DNA of 64,000 bases, from assembly GCA_963281155.1 (NCBI GenBank), contig CAUJLY010000005.1, positions 2,292,646 to 2,356,645 of the forward strand, written 5' to 3'. Below are positions 1 through 9,443 of the stretch, one piece after another (within the stretch, counting starts at the first letter, position 1; each line of letters starts with the position of its first letter). Position numbers and translations under genes: made by a program. The notes under the pieces were generated by a model. That model worked only from the letters and a program-made list of their open reading frames with translations. It was not told the origin of the DNA and did no database searches. The DNA comes from Rhabditophanes sp. KR3021. Lineage: Eukaryota > Nematoda > Chromadorea > Rhabditida > Alloionematidae.

Positions 1-205
1 TTTTAAATACACCGCAAAATTATAAAGTTTATCCAACAAAAAATAATGTGCAATCTAAAAGATTACAAGCAAAATACTAAAAAACTTATGAAAAAGTGTA
101 ACACCGGTTCGTCGAGCTTTTACTTTACTTTATGAACAGAATAATCATACATAAAGGTATATCCAAGATTCTCTACAGCAAACTTATCAATTAAATGCTT
201 GCGAA

Positions 206-454
206 TCAAAGTTTGTGCAAGTCTAAATAATCCTTGATTTGAGTATCTTTGGCAGCTCCAAGGATTGATGGGTACTTTTTGATAAGAGTAAAGTCGGGGA
301 TAGAATACTTGAGGACACCATGATCTTTTTCAAATCGATAATGTTCTTTGTCAGCCAATATTTTCAAATTACTTGAAAAATTGTTATGGATGTTTCCATC
401 TATGTGAGCCACGAAAGAGTCTTCGAAGGCTAATCTGGCATTATCTTGGGACAT
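206..454 (-). CDS. Small hypothetical protein, 82 aa
   Basis: This is a single open exon of 82 codons. The start ATG lies 2 bases after a good acceptor-like sequence (TTTTAATTATAG), which suits either trans-splicing of a leader or a spliced 5' exon. The product is mixed charged and hydrophobic, with no signal peptide, membrane segment or known motif that I can see. It ends in DYLDLHKL and no second exon is obvious downstream. I do not recognise the family. It could be a genuine small gene, the last exon of a longer gene, or a chance ORF in AT-rich DNA. The reasonably balanced residue composition argues mildly for coding. Confidence 0.35.
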   Translation of the reverse strand: MSQDNARLAFEDSFVAHIDGNIHNNFSSNLKILADKEHYRFEKDHGVLKYSIPDFTLIKKYPSILGAAKDTQIKDYLDLHKL

Positions 455-1799
455 TTCTATAATTAAAAAGATACACTTTAATAAGAGTAAAATAAAAGTA
501 GAATCAGTGAGTATAACTGCAAAAAGAATGACTGTATTAACTTAAAGTAAGTCAACCTAGTAAACATGCTGACCATTACACCACGGACGCCGTTGATGAA
601 GATGTTTAAGAAGTTTTCTTCCTTAATTCTACTCATATTATCCATGAAAGTCCGTAAATTAGTAAATTAGTTTGTCTGTAACATTTTTTCGTTTATTTTT
701 TAGACGCCTGCTAATGACATTTAAAAATAAGCTATAACTCAAAGGGTTAGCTCGCAGGCGTGGGAGGCAAAATACAACCTATACTGAAAAATGACTTTTT
801 TGTAAAAATCGGTGTTAATGAGGTAAAATAGGTGTGTATGGGATAGAAAAGAGTGTTGTGCAATGTAATACAGTCTATAGCATAGCCCCGGTGATATAGG
901 GTGAGGGAGGGGGTCAAAAATATATTTTAGTGTTTTATACAATTTTGAAGACGAGAACAGGAACAATTAAGCTTATCATGTGAGGTTGGCACTTGAGGTA
1001 GTCATGACCGAGGTGCCATAGGTCAATTGTCTCCCTGGCCCAAATGTCAGGACACCATCTATCAGACAAATTTAAAGAATGCTTTTGTAAATCCTGATTC
1101 TCAAAAACATGCTATGGGAGATGGAATACATTTTGTAAATTCATTAACTATTTATTCTCATTATCTTTTTTAGTATGATCTCGTTGACTAGATATGTTTT
1201 TATGACTTGCAAATTTCACAATAATAATTGTTGTTTACAGAACATTTTCAAAATATCTAAAAGAAATCTCAGGTTCAATAACTCCTGAAACTCAACAAAT
1301 TCATGAGGATATATAATGTTTAAGGTATTACACTACTTTTTTGAGACGCACTTTATGTAGTTATTTTTGCAATATACATATTTTGCATTACCGTGTGAAT
1401 GGGTGAGACTTGTGTGTTGTTTACTGCTTTAACCCCATTTTTAAACTCAGCTCTCTTCTTATTCTTGCTTACAAAAAATCAAAATATTTAAAAAAAATTA
1501 CTTAGAATAATTGGTATCAATATTGGCAGTTCAACAATTGCTTCCTCCCAAACATGAGGAACAATATTTTTTATCTATATTCGTCAAACATGTTTTATAA
1601 ATTTTGTACAAAATATAAAATATTAATACGCGTATTTAACACTTTTGAAATGAAAAGTACTTTTGTTATTACCGCTTCTCGTCCAATTTATGTAGTAGCT
1701 GTTGTCACTTTATTGTCTTATTAACTAATTTCGGAGATCAAACTACGGATATATACCTGATGTAATTTCAAAAAATCCTGCTTCAGTCGTGCCTCCTGA
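455..1799. other. Intergenic, no gene seen
   Basis: This is AT-rich DNA without a convincing ORF. Two short GC-richer patches stand out. Positions 566-592 (minus strand) resemble a tRNA 5' half with a box A (GGTGTAATGGTCAGC). Positions 980-1060 hold a hairpin with GGCAC/GTGCC stems. Neither is a complete RNA gene. Confidence 0.5.
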
Positions 1800-2043
1800 A
1801 CATAATAAACGTCATATTTCCACGCATCGAAGAATGGGTTTCTGGAACAACTCAATTTTACAATTAGCGAAAGATTGTTTAATTATATTTTACACTTATC
1901 TTTTAATTTCATCAAATCCAAATTGATAACAAAAACCCATTTGTTGGATATAATTGAGTTCAAATGAGAATGTTCTACAATGTGCCGATTGAATCCATGA
2001 TGCAGCAGGATATGTTGGTTTATATAAAAGAAGAAATTGTAAT
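1800..2043 (+). pseudogene. C-terminal remnant of IgGFc-binding-like secreted protein
   Basis: With frameshifts, this stretch still reads EEWVSGTTQFY and LAKDC, then DAAGYVGLYK before a stop. These match the C-terminal motifs of the intact family member at 4235-5680 (EEWVNGTTQFYTLSKDC and DAAGYVAGYN). The region between the two motifs is shortened and nothing upstream is recognisable. It is the most decayed of five family copies lying in the same orientation between 1.8 and 12.9 kb. The call rests on motif order and spacing relative to the neighbours. Confidence 0.6.
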
Positions 2044-2332
2044 TAATATTTTGTTATCATTTTGTTCTCTGTAAGCCATTTTATTTTAAATAAATATCAT
2101 TCAATACACACACTTCATAATCTTCTATGATTATCTTAGTAACATTAAGTGATTCACCATTATCTGATTAAATATATTGAAAAATCCAACCTTAGCGAAA
2201 ATCAACATACTTAAATCACACAACTATGATACAGTTTGATTAATCATAGTCATTTTTATCATATATTAGTAAAATAAATTTGATAACAAGGTGTATATAA
2301 GAAAAATTGAAAATAAATTAATCAGAAAAAAG

Positions 2333-3337
2333 AAGTATTCAACTGTTACAGCTTTTGTTTTTATTGCTTTCGTCGCTTCACTTGGATCAACGGCCGATAC
2401 AGATGGCACAGACTTGTTTTTTCATTTTCTAGGTTTCATGATAACGGCTTTCAATGGGAATCAGCAGTCACGTCTATTGTAATTATTCCTTTGATTAAGG
2501 ATACAAAATGTTTCATTACACATACTCAAAATTCGAGTAATAAAACTGTTCAGATGCAAACTAACGCAGTTTTCGGAAAAACAAATGCCGTAAGTATTTT
2601 TTCTTTTCAAATACTTACTTTCTATTATAGGTTCTGTTGCCAGTCAAAGGGATCTATTTCAAAGCACCAATGTATTTGAATCTTACTTACGCTAGGAGTT
2701 TCGAAGATTTTAGAATATTTCTGAATTGGAAGGATGAAGTTAAGCTTATCGCTAGTTACTCGGATCCCGTTTCTGAAAGTAGCGAATTATTGATTGTTCC
2801 TTCAATCAAAACAGCTGGAACTTATTATTGTGTTGACACTATAACTACATCAAATATTGGAAGTGGAATTGTTACTATTTTGCCTATAACTAAGCAAGGT
2901 GGTATAATTTGGCTGGTAATAAATTCTTATAAGGATGGGATTAATTCGTTCACTAAAAATGTGCAATACGATACCTCTATTGGCTCAAATCAGTACATTA
3001 TCGCTGTAACTCAATTTGATAAAGATGTTACGATCCAAATTTTTGCTAGTTCTCCAATCATGCTTACGTCAACAACTAATGACAATCCATGATGTAATAC
3101 TGGAGAACAGTTATGCTATCAAAATTGTGTAACGTTTATGCAATGTGACGCAATTTTGCCAAAACCCGATCAAAGAATGATCACGAACAATTTCACAATC
3201 AGGCTTTACCAGTCAAAGGATATGGAATTCACACATTTGAAAATCCAGGAAATTATGTTTTGTATGTCATTTGCAGCAAAATCACAAGTGCGTTTGATGC
3301 TGCTGGTTACGTTGTTGGATTCAATCAACGGAAATAA
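2333..3337 (+). pseudogene. Broken IgGFc-binding-like secreted protein gene
   Basis: This is a paralogue of the intact genes at 4235-5680 and 9444-10920. Hydrophobic signal-like residues precede the family motif DTDGTDLFF, but the position of the start ATG has become AAG. A one-base shift in a T run follows. Exon 1 then ends GKTNA at a normal GT donor, followed by a 41-bp intron (2590-2630) ending in TATAG. Exon 2 stays open through IVPSIKTAGTYY and ends in an in-frame TGA after TTNDNP. After NNFTIRL about 140 codons are missing. The C-terminus resumes in another frame as PVKGYGIHTF ... DAAGYVVGFN. Lost start, shift, stop and deletion make a functional product unlikely. Confidence 0.8.
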
Positions 3338-3503
3338 ATAATTCAATATTGATAGATATAACTAAGAAATTAAATAATGTGGTTTACGTCACAATTCAAA
3401 TAAACATAAATTTTCTACCTTGATGCTTTTTAAAATTAATATTATGCGTGGTAAAAATATTTTATATTTTAAATAAATCAAAAATATCAAATTATAATTG
3501 ATT

Positions 3504-3690
3504 TAACAATCTTCTTTCAAGATACAGTTTCCTTCACTATTATAATGATATTCTTCCTTGCAATAGCATCCTTCAGGTTGCATTGATCTGTACATATTAT
3601 GGGTTCATCTCCATTGGCACAAGTTGGAATACAAGGTCCATATGGAGAATAATATATATTATTTTCTGGACAGTCAGAAGCTGAACTTCC
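3504..3690 (-). pseudogene. Trypsin-inhibitor-like (TIL) cysteine-rich domain, frameshifted
   Basis: Read on the minus strand, one frame gives CPENNIYYSPYGPC, then PTCANGDEP and CTDQC. A frame one base away gives QPEGCYCKEEY, NSEGNC and KEDC before a stop. Together they have the cysteine order of a TIL domain, a roughly 60-residue secreted serine-protease inhibitor fold with five disulfides, common in nematodes. The single-base shift falls just before the PEGCYC motif. A possible acceptor (GTTCAG) lies upstream, but no signal peptide exon was found. This is either a real pseudogene or a one-base sequence error in an otherwise good domain. Confidence 0.55.
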
Positions 3691-3699
3691 AAGGTGTAT

Positions 3700-4190
3700 T
3701 ATTTATATTTGTTTCTTTTTTAACACATATTTAAATAGTGGATTCATTTGTTACATATGATTACTTCTATGATCTTTGATTATAATAGCAGTTATCATAC
3801 TCAAATAGTAAATTTATACAAACTAATATATTCACATTTTGCTTTGTAAAAACTTAATAAATCCTCTCAACAACTAATTATCAGTTGAAACATTCACCCT
3901 ATTCCTTATATGAAAGTTATTTTATTATTAATGCAAAATGTTTGTTTCAATAAATATAATTTAGTGCGACCAAGCCTTAATTTATAGTCATATTGCTACT
4001 TATATGATAAAATAACTTAAAATACACGGAATAAAGTATTTTCGCCCACAATGATAATTGTGTGAACAGTAATATGTTCAAATATACTTTCAAAGGGTGG
4101 GTGTAGTAAGATTAGAAAAAATCTTGTGCACTGATTATAATGCTTTATTTAAATCATTTTAGTCACAAAATGCTGAATTGATAACAATTT
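3700..4190. other. Intergenic, no gene seen
   Basis: AT-rich DNA between the TIL remnant and the next secreted-protein gene. I see no supported feature apart from the promoter-like box at its right end. Confidence 0.5.
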
Positions 4191-4193
4191 CAG

Positions 4194-4200
4194 TATAAAA
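4194..4200 (+). promoter_or_regulatory. TATA-like box
   Basis: TATAAAA lies 35 bp before the ATG at 4235. It is consistent with a short 5' leader. The assignment rests on position alone. Confidence 0.4.
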
Positions 4201-4234
4201 AGAAAAGAAAAAGAATTATGAAAAGACAAATAAA

Positions 4235-5680
4235 ATGGTCAACTCAACTTTTACTGTTTTTTGCCTAATTGGATTATTAGGATGTATTGGAAATGCTGCT
4301 GATACAGATGGCACAGATTTTGTCTATTCCTTCATTAATTATGAGGATCATAACTTAAAGATTGATTATGTAGCCGTATCTTTTGTAATCATTCCTTCTG
4401 CTCACGACGCTTTATGTTCTATCAAGTACACAAATATTTCCAGTAACAAACCGGTTATTATTAAGAAAAAAGCCGTTTATGGAAAAACAAATGAGATTCC
4501 ATTACGAGTACGTGATGTTCTTAATTTAGTGTCTGAAGCATCTGACAGTGTTTCTTTGGCTCATACAACTGATACCAGAATCTTCGTTAATTGTGATAAT
4601 GAAATAAAGCTAATTGCAAGATATTCCGATGTCTATCAAAGTTTCGGAGACATTTCAATTGTTCCAAGTATTTCAAATTCAGGAAAATATTATTTCCTAG
4701 ATTACATGACCTCGACTTATGCTGGAAATGGAATTATTAATATTTTGCCAGTAAGTCAAAAAGAAGGAACAATTAAATTGACAATCACCACTTATCAAGA
4801 TGGAATCGTGTATCTTAACACAGATGTTGAATTTAATACTTCAATGGGTTCAACTCAATATTATATCAGCAGAAATAGAAATGGAAGTTATGTAACAGTT
4901 GAAATTGTTGCTAGTTCTGATATCATGATTTCGTTTGTCGTTCCTTACGCTTCAACCACTGATGGTGAATTTCTTCCATGTGACAAAGATGAAAAAAATC
5001 CTTGCAGTTTTGACTACGTTTCTTTCATGCCCGTCCCAACTACTCAAACATGTGGTTCAATTTTATTAGATGTTGATCAAAGAATGATTGTTAATAATTT
5101 CACTGCGAGACTTTATGTAACATCGCCAAACTTTAATTGTGAAACCAAACAATATATTACTATTTATGATGACGCAAATAACTTTGAAGGAGTGAATACA
5201 ATCGTGGATATTATGGATCCAACAACTATTTCCTTGGTAGATAACACTCAAGCTGCTGTATCCGGCTATGATGGACTAGTTCCGGCTTATAGATTTGGTA
5301 CTATTTCTAAATATCCTGATGCAGTTATGCCTCATGGACATTTTGGTCATTATGTTCCAAGTACGGAAGAGTGGGTAAATGGCACAACTCAATTTTATAC
5401 CTTGTCAAAAGATTGTTCAATCGAAATTTACACTCTTTCATCTGTTTTGCCAAATCAAATCCAAGTTGATGGAAAGAAATTAGCAACTGGATTCAGCCAA
5501 ATTCAAATGAAAATGCTCAATTCCCAATATCAACAATTTATTGTACCAGTGAAAGGATATGGTCTTCATACAATTAATATGACAAAAACTTATGTTTTTT
5601 ACGTTGTTTGTTGTAATGTCAATGGAATTCATGATGCTGCTGGATATGTCGCTGGATACAATCAGAGACATCGTAATTAA
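4235..5680 (+). CDS. Secreted IgGFc-binding-like protein, intronless, 481 aa
   Basis: The protein has a signal peptide (MVNSTFTVFCLIGLLGCIGNA, cleavage likely before ADTDG) followed at once by DTDGTDFVYSF. That motif has the G-[TKE]-[DEQ]-F-x-[FY]-x-F pattern I associate with the IgGFc-binding N-terminal domain found in many nematode secreted proteins. The rest is rich in beta-forming and polar residues with paired cysteines (PCDKDEKNPC, residues about 246-255) and several N-glycosylation sequons. The C-terminal block carries GHFGHYVPSTEEW and DAAGYVAGYN, shared with all paralogues nearby. The open frame is continuous, whereas its relatives have a ~40-bp intron after AKTNE/GKTNA, so this copy appears to have lost the intron. 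A TATA-like box lies upstream and AATAAA is at about 5719. The biological role is unknown; an extracellular or mucosal function is an inference. Confidence 0.85.
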   Translation: MVNSTFTVFCLIGLLGCIGNAADTDGTDFVYSFINYEDHNLKIDYVAVSFVIIPSAHDALCSIKYTNISSNKPVIIKKKAVYGKTNEIPLRVRDVLNLVSEASDSVSLAHTTDTRIFVNCDNEIKLIARYSDVYQSFGDISIVPSISNSGKYYFLDYMTSTYAGNGIINILPVSQKEGTIKLTITTYQDGIVYLNTDVEFNTSMGSTQYYISRNRNGSYVTVEIVASSDIMISFVVPYASTTDGEFLPCDKDEKNPCSFDYVSFMPVPTTQTCGSILLDVDQRMIVNNFTARLYVTSPNFNCETKQYITIYDDANNFEGVNTIVDIMDPTTISLVDNTQAAVSGYDGLVPAYRFGTISKYPDAVMPHGHFGHYVPSTEEWVNGTTQFYTLSKDCSIEIYTLSSVLPNQIQVDGKKLATGFSQIQMKMLNSQYQQFIVPVKGYGLHTINMTKTYVFYVVCCNVNGIHDAAGYVAGYNQRHRN

Positions 5681-6240
5681 TTTTTTATTAAATATTTTGT
5701 TTAATACAATTTCCTTCCAAATAAATAACATTCAATACACACATTTCCTTATATGTAGTGTTATCAATTTTTAACTGATAAAATTGATTGAAATGATTAT
5801 CTTTAATAAAAAATGCATCCTTAGAGTGCAAAACTTCTCTGTATGTAGTTCATAATTATCTTATGTATGAAATTTAATACTTTTATAAATAAACTCTGTC
5901 AAGTTTGTTTTATATTTTTTGATAATTTGTAACAGTCTATTCCTCAATAAACCAAAAAACAACTTGTTAATGAATTACCAATTACAGCATATGTATATGG
6001 ATGTACATCCAAACTTTCTTCATGCACAACTACTTTTAATTTAATAATATAATTTTAATATTCCATAAATATTTCTTCAATTAATAATTTCTTTACTTAA
6101 TAAATACACTTTTTTAACTTGTTTCTATATTCAAACATACCATTTATTAAAATACCTAATTACTATTATAGATCTTGATACTACATAACAGCAAAGTTGA
6201 TTATAAATTGTGTGTAAACATTTGTAGTTGCACATATTAT
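5681..6240. other. Intergenic with poly(A) signal at left
   Basis: AATAAA at about 5719 probably ends the upstream gene. The rest is AT-rich and I see no further gene. Confidence 0.5.
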
Positions 6241-6245
6241 GTCCT

Positions 6246-6299
6246 ACTTCCGATTATCTTACTTGATCATATAAAAGGCTGGCAAAAACCGACTAAGAC
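6246..6299 (+). promoter_or_regulatory. SL RNA upstream element, copy 1
   Basis: This block is almost identical to the one before the second SL RNA gene. It holds CTTCCGATTATC about 50 bp before the transcript start, TATAAAAG about 25 bp before it, and ACTAAGAC just before the first G. CTTCCGA, TATAAAAG and ACTAAGAC recur before the third, distant SL gene at 36.3 kb. That pattern fits a proximal sequence element driving snRNA-type transcription. Confidence 0.65.
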
Positions 6300-6392
6300 G
6301 GTTTAAAAAACCCAGTTTGAGGTTAGTATGCGTTCAGGATTCTATATGAATTCTGTTACCAAATTTTGGAATGAGGCTTGAAAAGGTCTCTA
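6300..6392 (+). ncRNA. Spliced-leader RNA gene, copy 1
   Basis: The first 22 nt (GGTTTAAAAAACC followed by CAGTTTGAG) match the nematode SL1 pattern GGTTTAATTACCC..GTTTGAG in length and at both ends. A GT donor (GTTAGT) follows immediately. An Sm-binding site AATTTTGGA lies at 6362-6370, then a hairpin GAGGC...GTCTC. This is the complete architecture of an SL snRNA, which donates its 5' leader to pre-mRNAs by trans-splicing. The body (6322-6361) can fold through TTCAGGATTC and GAATTCTG. The 3' end is estimated from the hairpin. The copy at 6539 is nearly identical. Confidence 0.92.
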
Positions 6393-6483
6393 ATAAAAAT
6401 ATTTTGATGGATAAATAATTGTCGTCTTTTACAATGGAAATCCCTTTTAAAAGTAAATTATTCAACTACTCACTGCAAAGTTC

Positions 6484-6538
6484 CACTTCCGATTATCTTA
6501 CTTGATCATATAAAAGGCTGGCAAAAACCGACTAAGAC
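6484..6538 (+). promoter_or_regulatory. SL RNA upstream element, copy 2
   Basis: Same CTTCCGATTATC ... TATAAAAG ... ACTAAGAC block as before copy 1. The homology between the two copies starts sharply around CACTTCC/TACTTCC. Confidence 0.65.
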
Positions 6539-6630
6539 GGTTTAAAAAACCCAGTTTGAGGTTAGTATGCGTTCAGGATTCTATATGAATTCTGTTGGCA
6601 AATTTTGGAAGGAGATTTAAAAAGATCTCT
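6539..6630 (+). ncRNA. Spliced-leader RNA gene, copy 2
   Basis: The 22-nt leader and GT donor are identical to copy 1, which lies 239 bp upstream. The Sm site AATTTTGGA is at 6601-6609. The terminal hairpin is GAGAT...ATCTC, with different bases but kept pairing compared with copy 1 (GAGGC...GTCTC). The compensatory change supports a functional RNA rather than a dead duplicate. The spacer between the two genes is unrelated beyond the shared promoter. Confidence 0.92.
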
Positions 6631-8149
6631 AAAAAAGAACCAAAGAATGACGAATTGATTTTCCATTTTACAATCACTCGCTTGATGCCAGAATGTCAAG
6701 CTAACTGAATTTTGTAATAGACATTTTTGAAAGAAGTTTTATATTCATCTTTAATACTCATTTTGATTTTTAAGTGTCTAAACAAATACAAGTACGTATA
6801 AAAATGTTCGATTACTTGATCTCGCAGATCATCTATAAAAATTATTTCTAATAAACTTTACTTGACATTTAGAACGTTCTAAAAATAATGGCGCTAATCT
6901 TTTTAAAACTTTTGATTATAAGGAAAAATCATCAGCTTTCATTCGGAAAGTATAACCATCAAATGCAGTGTATTTGTTTGTTAGGAAAAAGTATGCATCT
7001 TTTTGATAGAACCCATTTTTGAAGATTGTTGATTTGTCATAAGGGAGAGTGCATTGCTTTTTGCAAAAATTTGAAAATGTTAAGTATTTTAATAAAGTGG
7101 TAAACTACCCTAAATAACTAAATATTATTGGATACTCTCTAAATAAAATGATGTATTTTTGATTTTTAATTTGATGTAAAAATTGAGCGTATATAGAAGG
7201 AGGAGTCTGTCAAATTCAATTATATTTTATATGACTTAAAAAGAGATAAATAATATTTATTAGGTTTAATCATTTTTCAATTACCTATTTTTCAAAAGCA
7301 ATTCAATTTTAGTATAGTGTATTCCTCATTTTTGACTATTTAAAAGTTATAACCGTTAAAATAAAGCCTTCTTGATATTCAGAGAATTGGGTAATTAAAC
7401 AGTAAATAACTTGTACCCATAGCAGTATGAATATTTAAACCTTGATTTGATATGTTTTCAATTATAGAGCTTATTCAGACAAATATTGAATGGATATTAA
7501 TGCAATTTAAATTGTTATTGTAGACATTTTCGGTGGTAATTCAAATTTTTAGCTAAAATATTAAGTCTATTTAACCCACCTTTTTTTACATATTTCCAAT
7601 TTAATATTAAACATTTAAATAAATAATAGGATAATAAAAGGTATTATGGCTTAAATATTGTCTGATTATAATGTCATTGTTATAGTAAAGATTTACCATC
7701 TTTCATCCCTTTTGAAAGTTTTTTTTTATTTGTTTCCTGTTACCTTCGTTTTTCAAATGTCACAAGGATAGTTGCAACTCGTCACTTACCCCACATTGTA
7801 CTTCCTATCAAATTTTCACCATGTTTAACCAAATTAACCCTAATTATGTCTCTTTTCGTTATTCATTTATGTCCTTAATCTTCTTAATATTATTCATCGC
7901 CTTTACCAATTTGCATTTTAGGTCAATTTACAGTTGTTTATCTGTTATTTTGCCTTCAGCAAATTGTGGCCACTTTTTGCATATTAAAGTTTAGTTTTTA
8001 GTAATTTGCTTCTGTCACATATTTCTTCAAGTCTCTATTTGGCCGTCTTGAAAGTTGAGTCACATACAAAGATTTTTTCTGATATGGATTTGGAATTAAT
8101 TAGATCTTTAGTCAAAGGGATCAAAGCTTTAACAGAACTTTAGGTGTGT
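6631..8149. other. Long AT-rich intergenic stretch
   Basis: I see no ORF with convincing composition, no RNA gene and no clear repeat here. Poly-T and poly-A runs are common. Confidence 0.5.
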
Positions 8150-8372
8150 AAAAATATTAGTATAACACCATATTTTCACATGCTAATGGATCACTTTGTG
8201 CCTCAAATCGAAAGATTAAGAAGTGTCAGCTTCTTCAGTGATCAAGCTCGGAGAATGTTCACAGCTACATGGACAAGGATACAGAATGAGTTGTTGCGTT
8301 AAACCATCGTGATGAACTTATATTTTTGATACGCCAACATACTTACCGGCAGAAACTGCTTGATCAAAGAAA
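8150..8372 (+). pseudogene. Possible transposase C-terminal remnant
   Basis: One frame reads TPYFHMLMDHFVPQIERLR, then FFSDQARRMFTATW. After a small shift it reads HRDELIFLIRQHTYRQ before a stop. A TP-x-x-H-x-L-x-x-H block followed by a conserved SDQ/SEQ block is a pattern I associate with the C-terminal part of some DDE transposon proteins. The identification is weak because only about 70 residues remain. A decayed cellular exon is the alternative. Confidence 0.3.
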
Positions 8373-8759
8373 ATAAATGTTTTTTATGTTTTTATTGTTT
8401 ATATTATTATATTTTTGTCTAAATAAATTTGTTAATATTATTTATTTGTTTTTAACATCATATAATGCCGATAAAACAACAAAACAATTGAAAAATAGGT
8501 TAAAAATGATAATTTTTGATAACATCTTAAAAAGACACACAATTTTTTATTTTTATACTTATTCGATTTCCCTTGAAAAACGCTTTTGAATGAGTATACT
8601 TTTAGCCAATTCGAATCACAAAATAATTTTATGATGTAGTTGATTAATGGTCCTGAAGACACTAGTAACTTTTTTTAGAATAGGGTTTATTTAAATGTTT
8701 TTATACCATCTTAAAGAGCTTGAAAAGACAAACAAAATAAGTACTTATTCAAACTTTAG

Positions 8760-9146
8760 CGTGAAAAAATCAAAAGATATGAATGTTTTAAAGAAGACAA
8801 AAAATACACTACGAAAAATTACTATAGTAACAACAGACATAACAGTGGAGAAGTATACACAGTTGATGCTAATAAAGGTGTTTCTCAGTTTGCAATTCAA
8901 TCCCTAAACACAGCAATATCAACAATGAGAGTGGGTAGTAATTGGGACACAACAGGAAAAATAATTGCAAATGCATTTTTTTCAAATGTTGTATCAACTT
9001 CTCAATTTGTCACAGGTCTGACTAATTTCGCTACTTTTTCAGCAAATGATAATAAACCCGAAATTTATGGCTATAATTTAGATGAAAATAATTTCAAATT
9101 AGATACAATTTTATTCATTTATAATATGACAAATTATAAAAAATAA
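8760..9146 (+). CDS. Unidentified coding exon (C-terminal, 128 aa)
   Basis: This open frame starts right after an acceptor-like CTTTAG at 8754-8759 and runs 128 codons to a stop. It includes SGEVYTVDANKG, STMRVGSNWDTTG and VSTSQFVTGLTNFATFSA. The composition (Ser, Thr, Asn, balanced hydrophobics) looks like a real extracellular protein rather than AT-rich noise. The upstream exons were not found, and the 100 bp before it show no frame joining cleanly, so the gene may be truncated. I do not recognise the family. An internal ATG at 8925 could be mistaken for the start, but the coding character begins well before it. Confidence 0.45.
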   Translation, partial: REKIKRYECFKEDKKYTTKNYYSNNRHNSGEVYTVDANKGVSQFAIQSLNTAISTMRVGSNWDTTGKIIANAFFSNVVSTSQFVTGLTNFATFSANDNKPEIYGYNLDENNFKLDTILFIYNMTNYKK

Positions 9147-9443
9147 AGACAAATAAATATTAAACTGATAGCAATACGTGTATGTATTTAGCATTGAAAA
9201 TATTAATTTATCTGTTAGATAATTTAGATAAGAATCAATTTTGTACACAAGTATGTGCCTAAATAGTGCAGGAAGTTTGTAATTGCGTGTTTGAATCATA
9301 AAATAGTAACACTATACTTTAGCAACCACTCGCACCTACTGAACCATAAATGTATCTCCTTAATATTGACCGATAACAACCATGTGAAGATAACAGGTTA
9401 AATAAATATGAAAGCCTAATAAAAATTTTAAGGTTTTTATAAG

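Noticed and set aside
566..592. tRNA 5'-half-like sequence with box A on the minus strand
   Set aside because: No anticodon arm, T arm or box B follows, so it is at most a tRNA scrap.
739..966. 75-codon minus-strand ORF
   Set aside because: Composition looks AT-driven with no start context, splice sites or relatives.
973..1060. U4 snRNA candidate (AGCTT start, TGAGGT and CCGAGG blocks)
   Set aside because: The 5' region that must pair with U6 does not match U4, spacings differ and there is no Sm site.
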